In this document: positions 7,208 through 15,107 of the stretch, in pieces | Position numbering within the stretch: the stretch's first letter is position 1 | How the letters are laid out: the number at the start of each line of letters is the position of its first letter | Assembly: GCA_900754445.1 (NCBI GenBank) | Contig: CAAECW010000040.1 | Span: 1-47,380, forward strand | DNA from: an uncultured Collinsella sp. | GTDB lineage: Bacteria; Actinomycetota; Coriobacteriia; Coriobacteriales; Coriobacteriaceae | Length of the DNA: 47,380 bases | Reading direction: 5' to 3' | Translations under genes and position numbers: made by a program | The notes under the pieces: model-generated | What the model was told of the DNA's origin: nothing | Seen by the model: the letters and a program-made list of their open reading frames with translations, nothing else | Databases searched by the model: none

Positions 7208-9214
7208 TTAGGCGAACTGGCTCAAGTAGAGGTCGGCATAGGCACCCTCGGCTGCGAGCAGCTCCTTATGCGTGCCCTGCTCGATAATGTTGCCGTGATC
7301 CATGACCAAGATCAGGTCGGCATCCACGATAGTCGACAGGCGATGCGCGATCACAAAGCTCGTGCGCCCGCGCATGAGCGCGTCCATGGCGCGGCCGATA
7401 GCAAGCTCGGTGCGCGTGTCCACGCTTGAGGTCGCCTCGTCCAGGATGAGAATCGCCGGGTTGTTGAGCAGCACGCGTGCGATGGTCAGCAGCTGACGCT
7501 GGCCCTGGCTGATGCTTTCGGCATCGTTGGCCACGCGCGTGTCGTAGCCCTGCGGCATGGTGCGCACAAAGAAGTCAACCTGGGCGGCGCGCGCAGCCGC
7601 AACAATCTCCTCGCGCGTTGCCTCGGGGCAGCCGTAGGCGATGTTCTCGGCAATCGTGCCGTCGAACAGCCAGGCGTCTTGCAGCACCATGCCAAACTGC
7701 TGACGTAGCTCGCCGCGGTCCATGCGGCTCGTATCCACGCCGTCGAGCGTAATACGCCCGCCGTCAATCTCGTAAAAGCGCATGAGCAGGTTGATGAGCG
7801 TCGTCTTGCCTGCGCCCGTGGTTCCCACCACGGCAACCTTCTGGCCCGGCTCGGCGGTAAACGACACGTCGCGCATAAGCGGCTTGTCGGGCGAATAGCC
7901 AAAGCGCACGTGCTCAAAAGCGACGCGGCCCTCAATGCGACCCGGCAGCTTGGCGGCCTCGTCCGGCAGCGGATCGGCCTCCATCTCGGGCTCATCGAGC
8001 AGGTCGAACACGCGCTCCGCACTCGCCAGCGCGCTCTGCAGCGAGTTGAAGGTAAACGACAGCTGCGTCATGGGCTCAGATGCCTCGTAGATAAACTGGA
8101 AGAACGCCTGGAACACGCCGACGGTCATGTGACCGGCAACCAGCATGCTGCAGCCCACCAGCGCGATCACGATCTGCGCCAAACGGCCGATAAAGCGCAC
8201 CGCAGGGCCGACGGCATTGATCATAAAGTCGGCCTTGGTACTCACGCGCGCTAGCTCCCTCGAGGCCTCATGCACTTCGGCAGAGCTCTGGCGCTCGCGG
8301 TTAAACGCGCGAATCACCAGACGGCCCGAGTAGCCCTCCTCGACCGCGCTCGTGATTTTGGACACCCACTCCTGGCGCTCGCCGGTCACGTCATGCGTGC
8401 GACGCGAGACCACTTTGGTCATCAGCAGCGACAGCGCCATAAAGAACAAAAAGACGAGCGTGAGCGGCACGCTAAACACGAACATCATGCTCACGGCGCC
8501 CACCACGGTACCGATCGACACCAGAAGCTGCAGCAAGCCGCGCTGCATGCTCTCGGACATCTTGTCCAAGTCGTTGGTCGCACGGCTGACGACCTCACCG
8601 GGACGATGCGCGTCAAAGAAGGCAAGCGGCAGACGGTTGAGCTTTTGTGCGATGCGGTTGCGTAGACGCAGGTTGAGGCGTTCGGCCACGCTCGACATCA
8701 AAAAGCTCTGGAGCGCGTAGAACGAGGCAGCGGCCGTCCAAATCATAAAGTAGATGAAGATGGTCCTGCCGCAGTTCTCCCAGGTGATGTTGAAGGTGGT
8801 ATCGTTGGCAAACGCCACCTGAATGTGGCCCCACAGCTCATCGATCACACGGGCGCTATATGCCGGCGCAGCGGTGTTAAAGATGGCATAGAACACAATG
8901 CTCGCGAACACGATATAGAAGCGCCAATGGTCGCCGGCAGCCTCACTCCACAGGCGGCGCACCGTCGCCCAGGTGTCGCGGGGTTTCTCGTCCTCGTCCT
9001 CGTCGTCCACATCGCGCATGCGCTCTGCCTCGGCGCGGACGCGCTCGTCCTCGGCACGTTCGTTTTCCTCGTAGAGCGCTTGGCGGCGAGCCTCGCGCTC
9101 GGCTGCAGCCTTGGCGGCGTCATCCAGCTCGGGTGCCGCGGCAACCGTTTCCTCGACCAGTCCCGCGGCAGCGGCGTCATCAACGCCGCCCTGCTTCTTG
9201 AGCTCCTCGGCCAT
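7208..9214 (-). CDS. ABC exporter half-transporter, second subunit (MdlB/MsbA type)
   Basis: A 668-residue membrane-domain plus ATPase fusion, the partner of the upstream gene. Residues 1-95 are an unusual acidic, Ala/Glu-rich extension ending in DDEDEDEK; a six-helix exporter domain follows, then the nucleotide-binding domain with VGTTGAGKTTL (Walker A), ISQGQRQLL in place of LSGGQ, and LILDEATSSVD with the catalytic Glu. A degenerate signature with an intact Walker B is what one half of an asymmetric heterodimeric exporter shows. ATG 9214 is used because AGGGAGG lies eight bases before it; the GTG at 9223 overlaps that site. The start follows the upstream stop (TAGCATG) by one base, so translation is coupled. 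The substrate is unknown; multidrug or lipid export is possible. Confidence 0.93.
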   Translation of the reverse strand: MAEELKKQGGVDDAAAAGLVEETVAAAPELDDAAKAAAEREARRQALYEENERAEDERVRAEAERMRDVDDEDEDEKPRDTWATVRRLWSEAAGDHWRFYIVFASIVFYAIFNTAAPAYSARVIDELWGHIQVAFANDTTFNITWENCGRTIFIYFMIWTAAASFYALQSFLMSSVAERLNLRLRNRIAQKLNRLPLAFFDAHRPGEVVSRATNDLDKMSESMQRGLLQLLVSIGTVVGAVSMMFVFSVPLTLVFLFFMALSLLMTKVVSRRTHDVTGERQEWVSKITSAVEEGYSGRLVIRAFNRERQSSAEVHEASRELARVSTKADFMINAVGPAVRFIGRLAQIVIALVGCSMLVAGHMTVGVFQAFFQFIYEASEPMTQLSFTFNSLQSALASAERVFDLLDEPEMEADPLPDEAAKLPGRIEGRVAFEHVRFGYSPDKPLMRDVSFTAEPGQKVAVVGTTGAGKTTLINLLMRFYEIDGGRITLDGVDTSRMDRGELRQQFGMVLQDAWLFDGTIAENIAYGCPEATREEIVAAARAAQVDFFVRTMPQGYDTRVANDAESISQGQRQLLTIARVLLNNPAILILDEATSSVDTRTELAIGRAMDALMRGRTSFVIAHRLSTIVDADLILVMDHGNIIEQGTHKELLAAEGAYADLYLSQFA

Positions 9215-9215
9215 G

Positions 9216-10952
9216 CTACTCACCTCCCTTCATCTGCGATTCCGCGATGGCGCGGTACACCTCGCAGGTTTCCATAAGCTCGCCATGCGTGCCCAGACCC
9301 ACAACCTCGCCATCTTTGAGCACGACGATCTGGTCGGCGTGCAAGATCGTCGAGATGCGCTGCGCGATGATGAGCACCGCAGCGTCACGCGTCTCGTCTT
9401 GCAACGCATGGCGCAGGGCGGCATCGGTCTTAAAGTCCAGGGCCGAAAAACTGTCATCGAAGATATATAGATCGGCGCGCTTCATGAGCGCACGGGCGAT
9501 GGCCAGACGTTGGCGCTGGCCGCCCGAAAAGTTCGTGCCGCCCTGGGCAACCGGGGTATCGAGCCCCTGCGGCTGATCGAGCACAAAGGTGCTCTGGGCA
9601 ACCTCAAGCGCGTGAAGCATGTCGCCCTCGGTCGCGCCTTCGTTACCAAAGCGAAGGTTGCTCGCCACCGTGCCCGAGAACAGCCACGCCTTCTGCGGCA
9701 CATAGGCAATGCGCCCGCGGATTTCGTCTTGCGTAAGCTCGCGCAGGTCCACACCATTCAGGCGAATGGAGCCCTTGGTGGCATCGTGGAAGCGCAGCAG
9801 AAGCTTTGCCACCGTCGATTTGCCCGAGCCTGTCGAGCCAACGATCGCAGTCGTCTGACCGCGACGGCAGGCAAAGCTCAGGTCGCACAGGGTGTCCTCG
9901 TCGGCATCGTCAAAGCGAAACGACATGTGGTCGAACACGGCCACCGCATCGGCTTCGTCTTGGGGCTCGCGCGCCCCGTCATCCAGCGTGCGGTCACCGT
10001 CCACGATGCTCGGCTCGATCTCCAGCACCTGCTGCGCGCGGTTCAGACATGCGGCGGCGCGCGGAAGTGTCAGCACCACCATCTGGGCCATCATCACAAA
10101 GAACAGGATCAGAATTGCATACTCCAGCACCGCCGAGATACTCGCAATCTGCATGGCGTGGGCGCCTACGCGGTTGCCGCCCACCCACAGCACCGCCACC
10201 TCGGCGATGTTCATCAAAAAGAAGCTGGAGCTGTCGAGGCCCACAAACAGGTGGTTGACTTTGATGGCGTTGGCGGCGTATTCGCTAAACACCTCGTCCA
10301 GACGCCGTTCCTCGTGGCGCTCCTTGTTAAACGCACGGATGACGCGCACGCCCACAATATTCTCGCGCAGCACCACGTTCATGCGGTCGATAAAGCCCTG
10401 TAGGCGCATAAAAATCGGCGCCGCGTTGGCAACCGTAAAGACCGCCGCCACCAGCACAATCGCAACGACTACGCCCAGAAGCGTGCCCATGGCAGGATCG
10501 ATAAACCAGGCGAAGATGATGCCCGCCACAGCCAAAAACGGCACGGGCAGCACCAGCTGAATCGTCTGCAGAATCGCCTGCTGAATCACGTTGATGTCGT
10601 TGAGCGAGCGCGTGATCATCGATCCGGTGCCAAAGCGCTCAAAATCGCTGGCCGCGAGCTCGAGCGATTTGTCGTACACGGCATTGCGGATATCGCAAGC
10701 CACGTTGGCGGCCAGGCGCGCCGAAAGATAGCAGCCCAGCACCGTGCCGCCGCTAGCCATGCTGGTCGCGATAAACATGTATAGGCCGTTGCGTAAAATG
10801 TAGTCGACATCGCCCGTGGTAATACCGGTGTTGACCATGTTCGCCAACATCGTGGGAACCAACAGCGTACCAACGTTATCCACCAGCAGCACCAGCAGCG
10901 TCACTGCGACAAGCCCTCGATATGGCTTTAGAAACCTCATTAACAGTCGCAC
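9216..10952 (-). CDS. ABC exporter half-transporter, first subunit (MdlA type)
   Basis: A 578-residue exporter half with an N-terminal six-helix membrane domain (from LLMRFLKPYRGLVAVTLLVL), then an ATPase domain with VGSTGSGKSTV, canonical FSGGQRQRLAIARAL and Walker B LYIFDDSFSALD. The catalytic Glu is replaced by Asp (IFDD). Paired with the SQGQ signature of the partner, both defects fall in the same composite ATP site, so the heterodimer should have one degenerate and one active site, as in TM287/288. The GTG at 10952 overlaps the end of the marR gene; an ATG at 10940 (TAATG overlap) is the alternative. Confidence 0.92.
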   Translation of the reverse strand: MRLLMRFLKPYRGLVAVTLLVLLVDNVGTLLVPTMLANMVNTGITTGDVDYILRNGLYMFIATSMASGGTVLGCYLSARLAANVACDIRNAVYDKSLELAASDFERFGTGSMITRSLNDINVIQQAILQTIQLVLPVPFLAVAGIIFAWFIDPAMGTLLGVVVAIVLVAAVFTVANAAPIFMRLQGFIDRMNVVLRENIVGVRVIRAFNKERHEERRLDEVFSEYAANAIKVNHLFVGLDSSSFFLMNIAEVAVLWVGGNRVGAHAMQIASISAVLEYAILILFFVMMAQMVVLTLPRAAACLNRAQQVLEIEPSIVDGDRTLDDGAREPQDEADAVAVFDHMSFRFDDADEDTLCDLSFACRRGQTTAIVGSTGSGKSTVAKLLLRFHDATKGSIRLNGVDLRELTQDEIRGRIAYVPQKAWLFSGTVASNLRFGNEGATEGDMLHALEVAQSTFVLDQPQGLDTPVAQGGTNFSGGQRQRLAIARALMKRADLYIFDDSFSALDFKTDAALRHALQDETRDAAVLIIAQRISTILHADQIVVLKDGEVVGLGTHGELMETCEVYRAIAESQMKGGE

Positions 10953-11440
10953 GACTCCCCCTCACCTTGATTCTCGGCTTGGCTCTCGGCAGCGATATGC
11001 TGCTTAAAGGCATCGCACTCATCGCCGAGCACCTGAGAGAATTTGCCGATCAAGCGCATAATCTCGCGCTGCTCACATGGCTCAAGCGCGCCAAAGGCTC
11101 GCTGTTCGGCCTTGAGTGCCGGCAGCGCATAACGCTCGGCAAATCGCCTGCCCTCTCCGGTCAGGCTCACAACCTTGTTCTTACGACTGCCTTCGGCAAA
11201 CTCCAACGTTGCGAAGCCCCGCGCCGTCAAGGTTTTAATTGCCGAGTTGATGGTCTGCTTGCTGTAGAACCATTCGCTTGTCAGACGACTTACGGCAATA
11301 CTGCCGCCCGCCGTGCTGGTATCGACGAGCATCCAGTAAGCGCAGTCCGAAAGGCCGCAGGCGCGCGAGAACTCCGAATAGATATGGTCGAGTCCATTGA
11401 GCAACCGATCAAAGTCGACCAGCGTAACCGCACTATTCAT
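10940..11440 (-). CDS. MarR family transcriptional regulator
   Basis: A 166-residue winged-helix regulator: GGSIAVSRLTSEWFYSKQTI (helix 2 and turn), NSAIKTLTARGFATLEFAEG (recognition helix and wing), SRKNKVVSLTGEGRRF (wing strand), then C-terminal dimerisation helices. It is first in an operon with the two exporter genes, overlapping the next start, so it most likely represses its own operon and responds to an exporter substrate. That reading is inference from context and from the repeated 14-mer across its promoter. The start lacks a strong Shine-Dalgarno (GGTGGGAT). Confidence 0.9.
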   Translation of the reverse strand: MNSAVTLVDFDRLLNGLDHIYSEFSRACGLSDCAYWMLVDTSTAGGSIAVSRLTSEWFYSKQTINSAIKTLTARGFATLEFAEGSRKNKVVSLTGEGRRFAERYALPALKAEQRAFGALEPCEQREIMRLIGKFSQVLGDECDAFKQHIAAESQAENQGEGESCDC

Positions 11441-11458
11441 CTATCCCACCATTCAATT

Positions 11459-11516
11459 GTCCGATTTTTGACCAATTATGTGTCTCTAGATTAGTCCGAG
11501 TTTTGACTATCGTCAA
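11459..11516 (-). promoter_or_regulatory. Promoter and putative MarR operators of the exporter operon
   Basis: On the minus strand TTGACG (11511-11516), a 17-base spacer and TAATCT (11488-11493) form a good sigma-70-type promoter. A 14-mer GTCAAAANTCGGAC occurs twice in direct orientation, at 11494-11507, exactly filling the spacer, and at 11459-11472, 35 bases downstream. The first copy's position is ideal for repression. Confidence 0.7.
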
Positions 11517-11559
11517 CAGGCTCTCCGCAAATGTGTGCATTTTTATGGCCGATCGGCAG

Positions 11560-11595
11560 AAAAAGACCGCCGGCGCGGGGGCGGCGCCAGCGGTC
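11560..11595 (-). terminator. Terminator of the 96-residue hypothetical gene
   Basis: The stem GACCGC-CGGCGC / GGCGCC-A-GCGGTC (11565-11595) is followed on the minus strand by TTTTT. Confidence 0.8.
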
Positions 11596-11621
11596 ACGTG
11601 AAAATCGAGTTTTATTGCCTG

Positions 11622-11912
11622 TTAAGCGGCGACGGCCTCATAGACCGTAGCGCCCGAGAAGCTGTCATGCAGGCTCTTGCCGGCAATCCACGGCAGCTCG
11701 ACGACCTCGCAGACCGTGTTGACCAGCTCGGAGCAGTCAGTAAAGTGACCCTTGTCGTTGAGGGCCTCGCAATCCTGAACACGCCAATAGCCATCGGTGT
11801 GCGTGATGTAGTACTCGTGATCGTTGATCGACACGAAAGCGCGCGTCTTGGAACGCAGCAGCTTCAGAAATCCTTCGAAGTCGGTCTCGACGACATCTCC
11901 AGCCTGGAACAT
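11622..11912 (-). CDS. Hypothetical protein, 96 residues
   Basis: I do not recognise the family. The gene is credible: AGGAGG sits seven bases before ATG 11912 and a terminator follows. The protein is soluble, acidic and compact with no membrane segment. It has the look of a small alpha/beta fold (VVETDFEGFLKLLRSKTRAF, then EYYITHTDGYWRVQDCEAL, then SELVNTVCEVVELPW) and three cysteines. It stands alone between the marR operon promoter and the nitroreductase gene. No function can be assigned. Confidence 0.75.
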   Translation of the reverse strand: MFQAGDVVETDFEGFLKLLRSKTRAFVSINDHEYYITHTDGYWRVQDCEALNDKGHFTDCSELVNTVCEVVELPWIAGKSLHDSFSGATVYEAVAA

Positions 11913-12066
11913 GATGTTACCTCCTGGCCCGGCGCCACCATGGCGCGTTGATAAACGTTGGTGCTCCTTTAGTAAAACCTTTATCAGAGGTTATGCGTTC
12001 GTCATTTAGGCAAGTGGTAAAAAACCGCAGGGTAGACGGGATAAAACGTTTAACCATCCCATTTGT

Positions 12067-12095
12067 TTGTCACATTCTGAAGGTACTTTTATGCA
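12067..12095 (+). promoter_or_regulatory. Possible nitroreductase promoter
   Basis: TTGTCA (12067-12072), a 17-base spacer and TATGCA (12090-12095). The -35 is good and the -10 is mediocre. Confidence 0.4.
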
Positions 12096-12206
12096 AACCC
12101 ACTTTCCCAATTGGAATCCATCCTTTTGGCCGGGCAATTGGCCGTCTATCGTTTGAGCCCGACGGGTATGAACGTGGCATCTGCAACGCCACCGCAAGGA
12201 GACACC

Positions 12207-12728
12207 ATGGAGACCATCGAAGCGCTCATTCACCGCCGCAGCTGCCGCAACTACAGCGATCGTCCCGTCGAGGCTGAAAAGCTTGCACGTATTATCGAAG
12301 CCGGCCAATATGCACCGAGCGGCATGGGCCGCCAGCCGGTGACGTTTGTCGCCGTCACCGACCCCGCGACCGTCGAGCATCTCTCACAGCTCAACGCCCA
12401 GGTCATGGACAGCAACAGCGACCCCTTCTATGGCGCCAAGACCGTTGTGGTGGTGCTGGTTGACCGCAGCGTGCCCACACATCTGGAAGACGGCTCGCTC
12501 GCCATGGGCAACTTGCTCAACGCCGCCTATGCACTGGGTGTCGATTCGTGCTGGATTCACCGCGCGCATGAGGTCTTTGACTCGCCCGAGGGCCTGGAGC
12601 TGCTGGCCAGCTGGGGCCTGCCCGCCGACGGCAGCCTGCGCGGCGTCGGTAACTGCATTCTGGGCTATGCCGAGGACACGCTACCCGAGGCAAAGCCGCG
12701 CCGCAACAACGTGGTGTACGTAAGGTAA
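12207..12728 (+). CDS. Nitroreductase family protein (FMN-dependent)
   Basis: A 173-residue nitroreductase-fold protein. The N-terminal FMN-phosphate motif is HRRSCRNYSDRPV (8-20), followed by APSGMGRQPVTFVAV (35-50), a central NLLNAAYALGVDSCWIHRAH helix, and the C-terminal GVGNCILGYAE and RRNNVVYVR. Such enzymes reduce nitroaromatics, quinones or flavins with NAD(P)H as homodimers, and the short length suits the minimal subgroup. ATG 12207 is preferred over the earlier ATG at 12111 because AAGGAGA is five bases before it and homology starts there. It is monocistronic; the natural substrate is unknown. Confidence 0.92.
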   Translation: METIEALIHRRSCRNYSDRPVEAEKLARIIEAGQYAPSGMGRQPVTFVAVTDPATVEHLSQLNAQVMDSNSDPFYGAKTVVVVLVDRSVPTHLEDGSLAMGNLLNAAYALGVDSCWIHRAHEVFDSPEGLELLASWGLPADGSLRGVGNCILGYAEDTLPEAKPRRNNVVYVR

Positions 12729-12734
12729 TTAGTT

Positions 12735-12880
12735 CCGCCATTCTACCGAACGGCGGGCTCGTTGACGCTGCGCGGGCCGCATTCACGCCAATCTGACGTT
12801 CAATTTCGAGGGCGCGACCAGAAGGTCAGCGCCCTCTCATTTCACGTCACCTTGGCGCAAATGCGGCTCGCTCGCTTTTG
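12735..12880 (+). repeat. Dispersed intergenic repeat R2, copy 1
   Basis: About 145 bases. It begins with a hairpin (CCGCC...GGCGG) that could end the nitroreductase transcript, then holds a 65-base core at 12789-12853 that matches 22291-22355 at 58 of 65 positions without gaps. The core contains the hairpin GGGCGCGACC/GGTCAGCGCCC and ends CACGTCACCTT. Beyond it, 12909-12947 holds another hairpin (GGGCAGCTAA/TTAGCTGCCC). Confidence 0.75.
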
Positions 12881-12956
12881 GCGACTGACATCGAATGAGC
12901 CACTGTCTTGGGCAGCTAAAAAAGCCCCGTCCCAAATTAGCTGCCCCACTCGCAAC

Positions 12957-13532
12957 TTATCCCGCCGATGGAGTTATTGCCGTTTCGTTCGTCTGGGCCG
13001 TTTCGACGTCGTCGCCTTGCTTGTCTTCGTCCTTTTGCGCATCGGCGATGGTGGAGGCCGCCGCGACGATACCGCGCTGGGGCGCAACGCCCGTCTGGGT
13101 CTGTGCGCCCTCGACAACTTCTGTGCCTGCATGCGCGAGCTCGGGCGATTTAAACATTGCGTCCAAGTTGGCGCCACCGCCGGCATATCCGAGCGCAGCG
13201 AGCGCGATGACGATCACTGCAACGGCGGCCACGATCGGCACGTAGCGATGCCAGCCGGCGGGATTGAGCCCGCTGCGGCGAGCCGCCCCGCGGCTGATGT
13301 AGCCGAGCGTTCCGTCGTGCTTGAGCTTTGATCCCACCACGCGTTTGCGGCCCAACAGCGAGGACTCTGCCTGCATTGCCAAGCGGGCGCTTGCCGAAGG
13401 ATAGCCGTATTTAGTGCGCTTGAACGAGCCATCAAACCCCGAGGCGTGTTTGCCCCACGTCACCGATGTTGTGCGTCGGTTGACCGGCGCGGCACTCCGC
13501 CTTCTGCGGCTCGGTTTTGAAGTCTCAGCCAT
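12957..13532 (-). CDS. Hypothetical single-pass membrane protein, 191 residues
   Basis: Not a family I recognise. Layout: residues 1-108 are basic and Ser/Arg-rich (RRRRSAAPVNRRTTSVTWGK, GRKRVVGSKLKHDGTLGYIS); 109-134 are one membrane segment (HRYVPIVAAVAVIVIALAAL); the last 55 residues are Ala/Thr/Gln-rich, acidic and disordered. By the positive-inside rule the basic half is cytoplasmic. ATG 13532 follows GAGGG; an upstream start at 13586 is possible. The minus-strand neighbour upstream in transcription is the NtrC-like regulator gene's 3' side, 84 bases away, so co-transcription is possible. Confidence 0.7.
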   Translation of the reverse strand: MAETSKPSRRRRSAAPVNRRTTSVTWGKHASGFDGSFKRTKYGYPSASARLAMQAESSLLGRKRVVGSKLKHDGTLGYISRGAARRSGLNPAGWHRYVPIVAAVAVIVIALAALGYAGGGANLDAMFKSPELAHAGTEVVEGAQTQTGVAPQRGIVAAASTIADAQKDEDKQGDDVETAQTNETAITPSAG

Positions 13533-13616
13533 ATGCCCTCGCACGCCGTAACCAAATCGAAACAATAACGCTTTGGACTGTAGCACACGCGTCGCGCGCG
13601 GTCACGGGCGCCTCGC

Positions 13617-14834
13617 TCAACGGTCATCGTCCTTCAGCAAGCGCCACAGCGTTGTACGGCTTATGCCCAGCACCTCCGCCGCACGGGTTCGGTTGCCGTG
13701 GAGATGATCTACAACCAGATGCGCGATATCTCGCTCGGTATCGGCCAGCGGTCGCAGGATATACAGGTCACTTTCGAGCGTCGGGGCACCAAAGGTTGCG
13801 GTCTTAATCACGTCCTCTTGGGCGAGCACTTCCTCCGCCACAGCGCGGTCCACCGTGCCCGCCCCCACCAATATATACAGTCGTTCCGAGACCTCGCGGA
13901 GCTGCAGATAATTGCGCGGCCAGCGATAAGCATCGAGCGTCTTCGTCGCCGCGGCAGACAGCGTGGGCGCTGCCGTCCCAAATGCATCAGCGAGATATTC
14001 CAAATAGCGCGCAACCTTCGTCGACGCGGCTCCCTGCTCGGCGATTGCCGGCGCCACACTCACCGCACAGGCGAAACGCTCGGTCACAAAGGCGGCTTGA
14101 TCACTTTCGCCGCCGCCCGGCATGTCATTCGCTGTCAGCACCACATGGCAGCGCGTCGCCAACGCGGTGTCGGCCATCGTGGAAACGAGCTCGCGGAGGC
14201 GCTGAGGGCCAACCGCATTCCAGCCCTCAATGCAAAGGGTCAGCCCCGTTTGGAACAACGGCGATTCGGCGCTTTTGAGCACGTGGCGCCAACCGCGATC
14301 GGTGAGTTCATCGAGCGCGACGGAAACACAGGGCTGATCGGCAAAAGGACCGTCCAGATAGAGGCGCTTGGCGATCTCGACCTGACCCGCTCCCAGCTCG
14401 CCCTCGAGCATAAGGGGCACATCGCGCGCGTAACTCTCTGCAACCGGCGCAGCCACCGCAGCGGCACCCTCAACGATGCCGTACGCGCTCGATTCGTAGC
14501 GGGCCTCAACTTCGTCGGCGTTGAGCCACTCGATGCCCGCATGCGCCGCGGCGCCGCGCACCTCGCGGACCACGACGACCCAAAGGCCCCCGCCCTCTTT
14601 GTCGGTGGGGCGAACGGTCAGGCTCAGGCGCGTACCCGCACGCCCCATAACCAGACGCGCGCCGTCTCCTATACGGTCGAGGCGCTCAGCGACAAAAGCC
14701 GCCACATCCCGCTCAAGCGCCGCGTCATTCATGGTCGAGATCGCGACGCCCCCACGCGCATCGATTGCCAATGCCGAGGCCCCGGCAGCAGCCAGGGCCT
14801 CGGTCAAGATGTTCAGCTTGGCATCGCTATCCAT
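13617..14834 (-). CDS. Degenerate NtrC-like regulator with Fis-type helix-turn-helix
   Basis: 405 residues. Residues 1-120 look like a sensory region. Residues about 125-330 follow an enhancer-binding AAA+ domain, but its catalytic motifs are eroded: Walker A reads GELGAGQVE rather than GESGTGKE, no GAFTGA loop is present, and Walker B reads LCIEGWN rather than LFLDEI. The C-terminal region is a clear Fis HTH (NRTRAAEVLGISRTTLWRLL). It is therefore unlikely to hydrolyse ATP or remodel sigma-54, and probably acts as a plain DNA-binding regulator. It lies downstream of and in the same direction as the yeiH gene. ATG 14834 has only a weak ribosome site. Confidence 0.8.
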   Translation of the reverse strand: MDSDAKLNILTEALAAAGASALAIDARGGVAISTMNDAALERDVAAFVAERLDRIGDGARLVMGRAGTRLSLTVRPTDKEGGGLWVVVVREVRGAAAHAGIEWLNADEVEARYESSAYGIVEGAAAVAAPVAESYARDVPLMLEGELGAGQVEIAKRLYLDGPFADQPCVSVALDELTDRGWRHVLKSAESPLFQTGLTLCIEGWNAVGPQRLRELVSTMADTALATRCHVVLTANDMPGGGESDQAAFVTERFACAVSVAPAIAEQGAASTKVARYLEYLADAFGTAAPTLSAAATKTLDAYRWPRNYLQLREVSERLYILVGAGTVDRAVAEEVLAQEDVIKTATFGAPTLESDLYILRPLADTERDIAHLVVDHLHGNRTRAAEVLGISRTTLWRLLKDDDR

Positions 14835-14957
14835 GATTTGCCCACGTCCGCAGCGACGTGCAACCGCCGACGGTCGCACGACCAAGTGTTTCAAAATTGA
14901 ACGATATTGCTCACCAAACACTATAGGGTAGAAAGCGTCATCCTGCGAGTATAGGTG

Positions 14958-15048
14958 TTGCCCCGCATCGCCATCCTGGCGGGGCGATAAGAGCTCTTCG
15001 GGACTTATAAACCTGCGGACAAGCCATACCCGCAAGAGCTCCTATCGC
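14958..15048. repeat. Paired inverted repeats downstream of yeiH
   Basis: GCGATAAGAGCTCTT (14984-14998) and AAGAGCTCCTATCGC (15034-15048) form an imperfect 15-base inverted pair. Next to it GCCCCGC and GCGGGGC form a second hairpin. No T tract follows, so a terminator role is only possible. Confidence 0.45.
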
Positions 15049-15107
15049 TCCACCGCAGGCTTGCGCTCACCAGCAACCAACACGCAGCACGCAAACAAGC
15101 TACTTCT

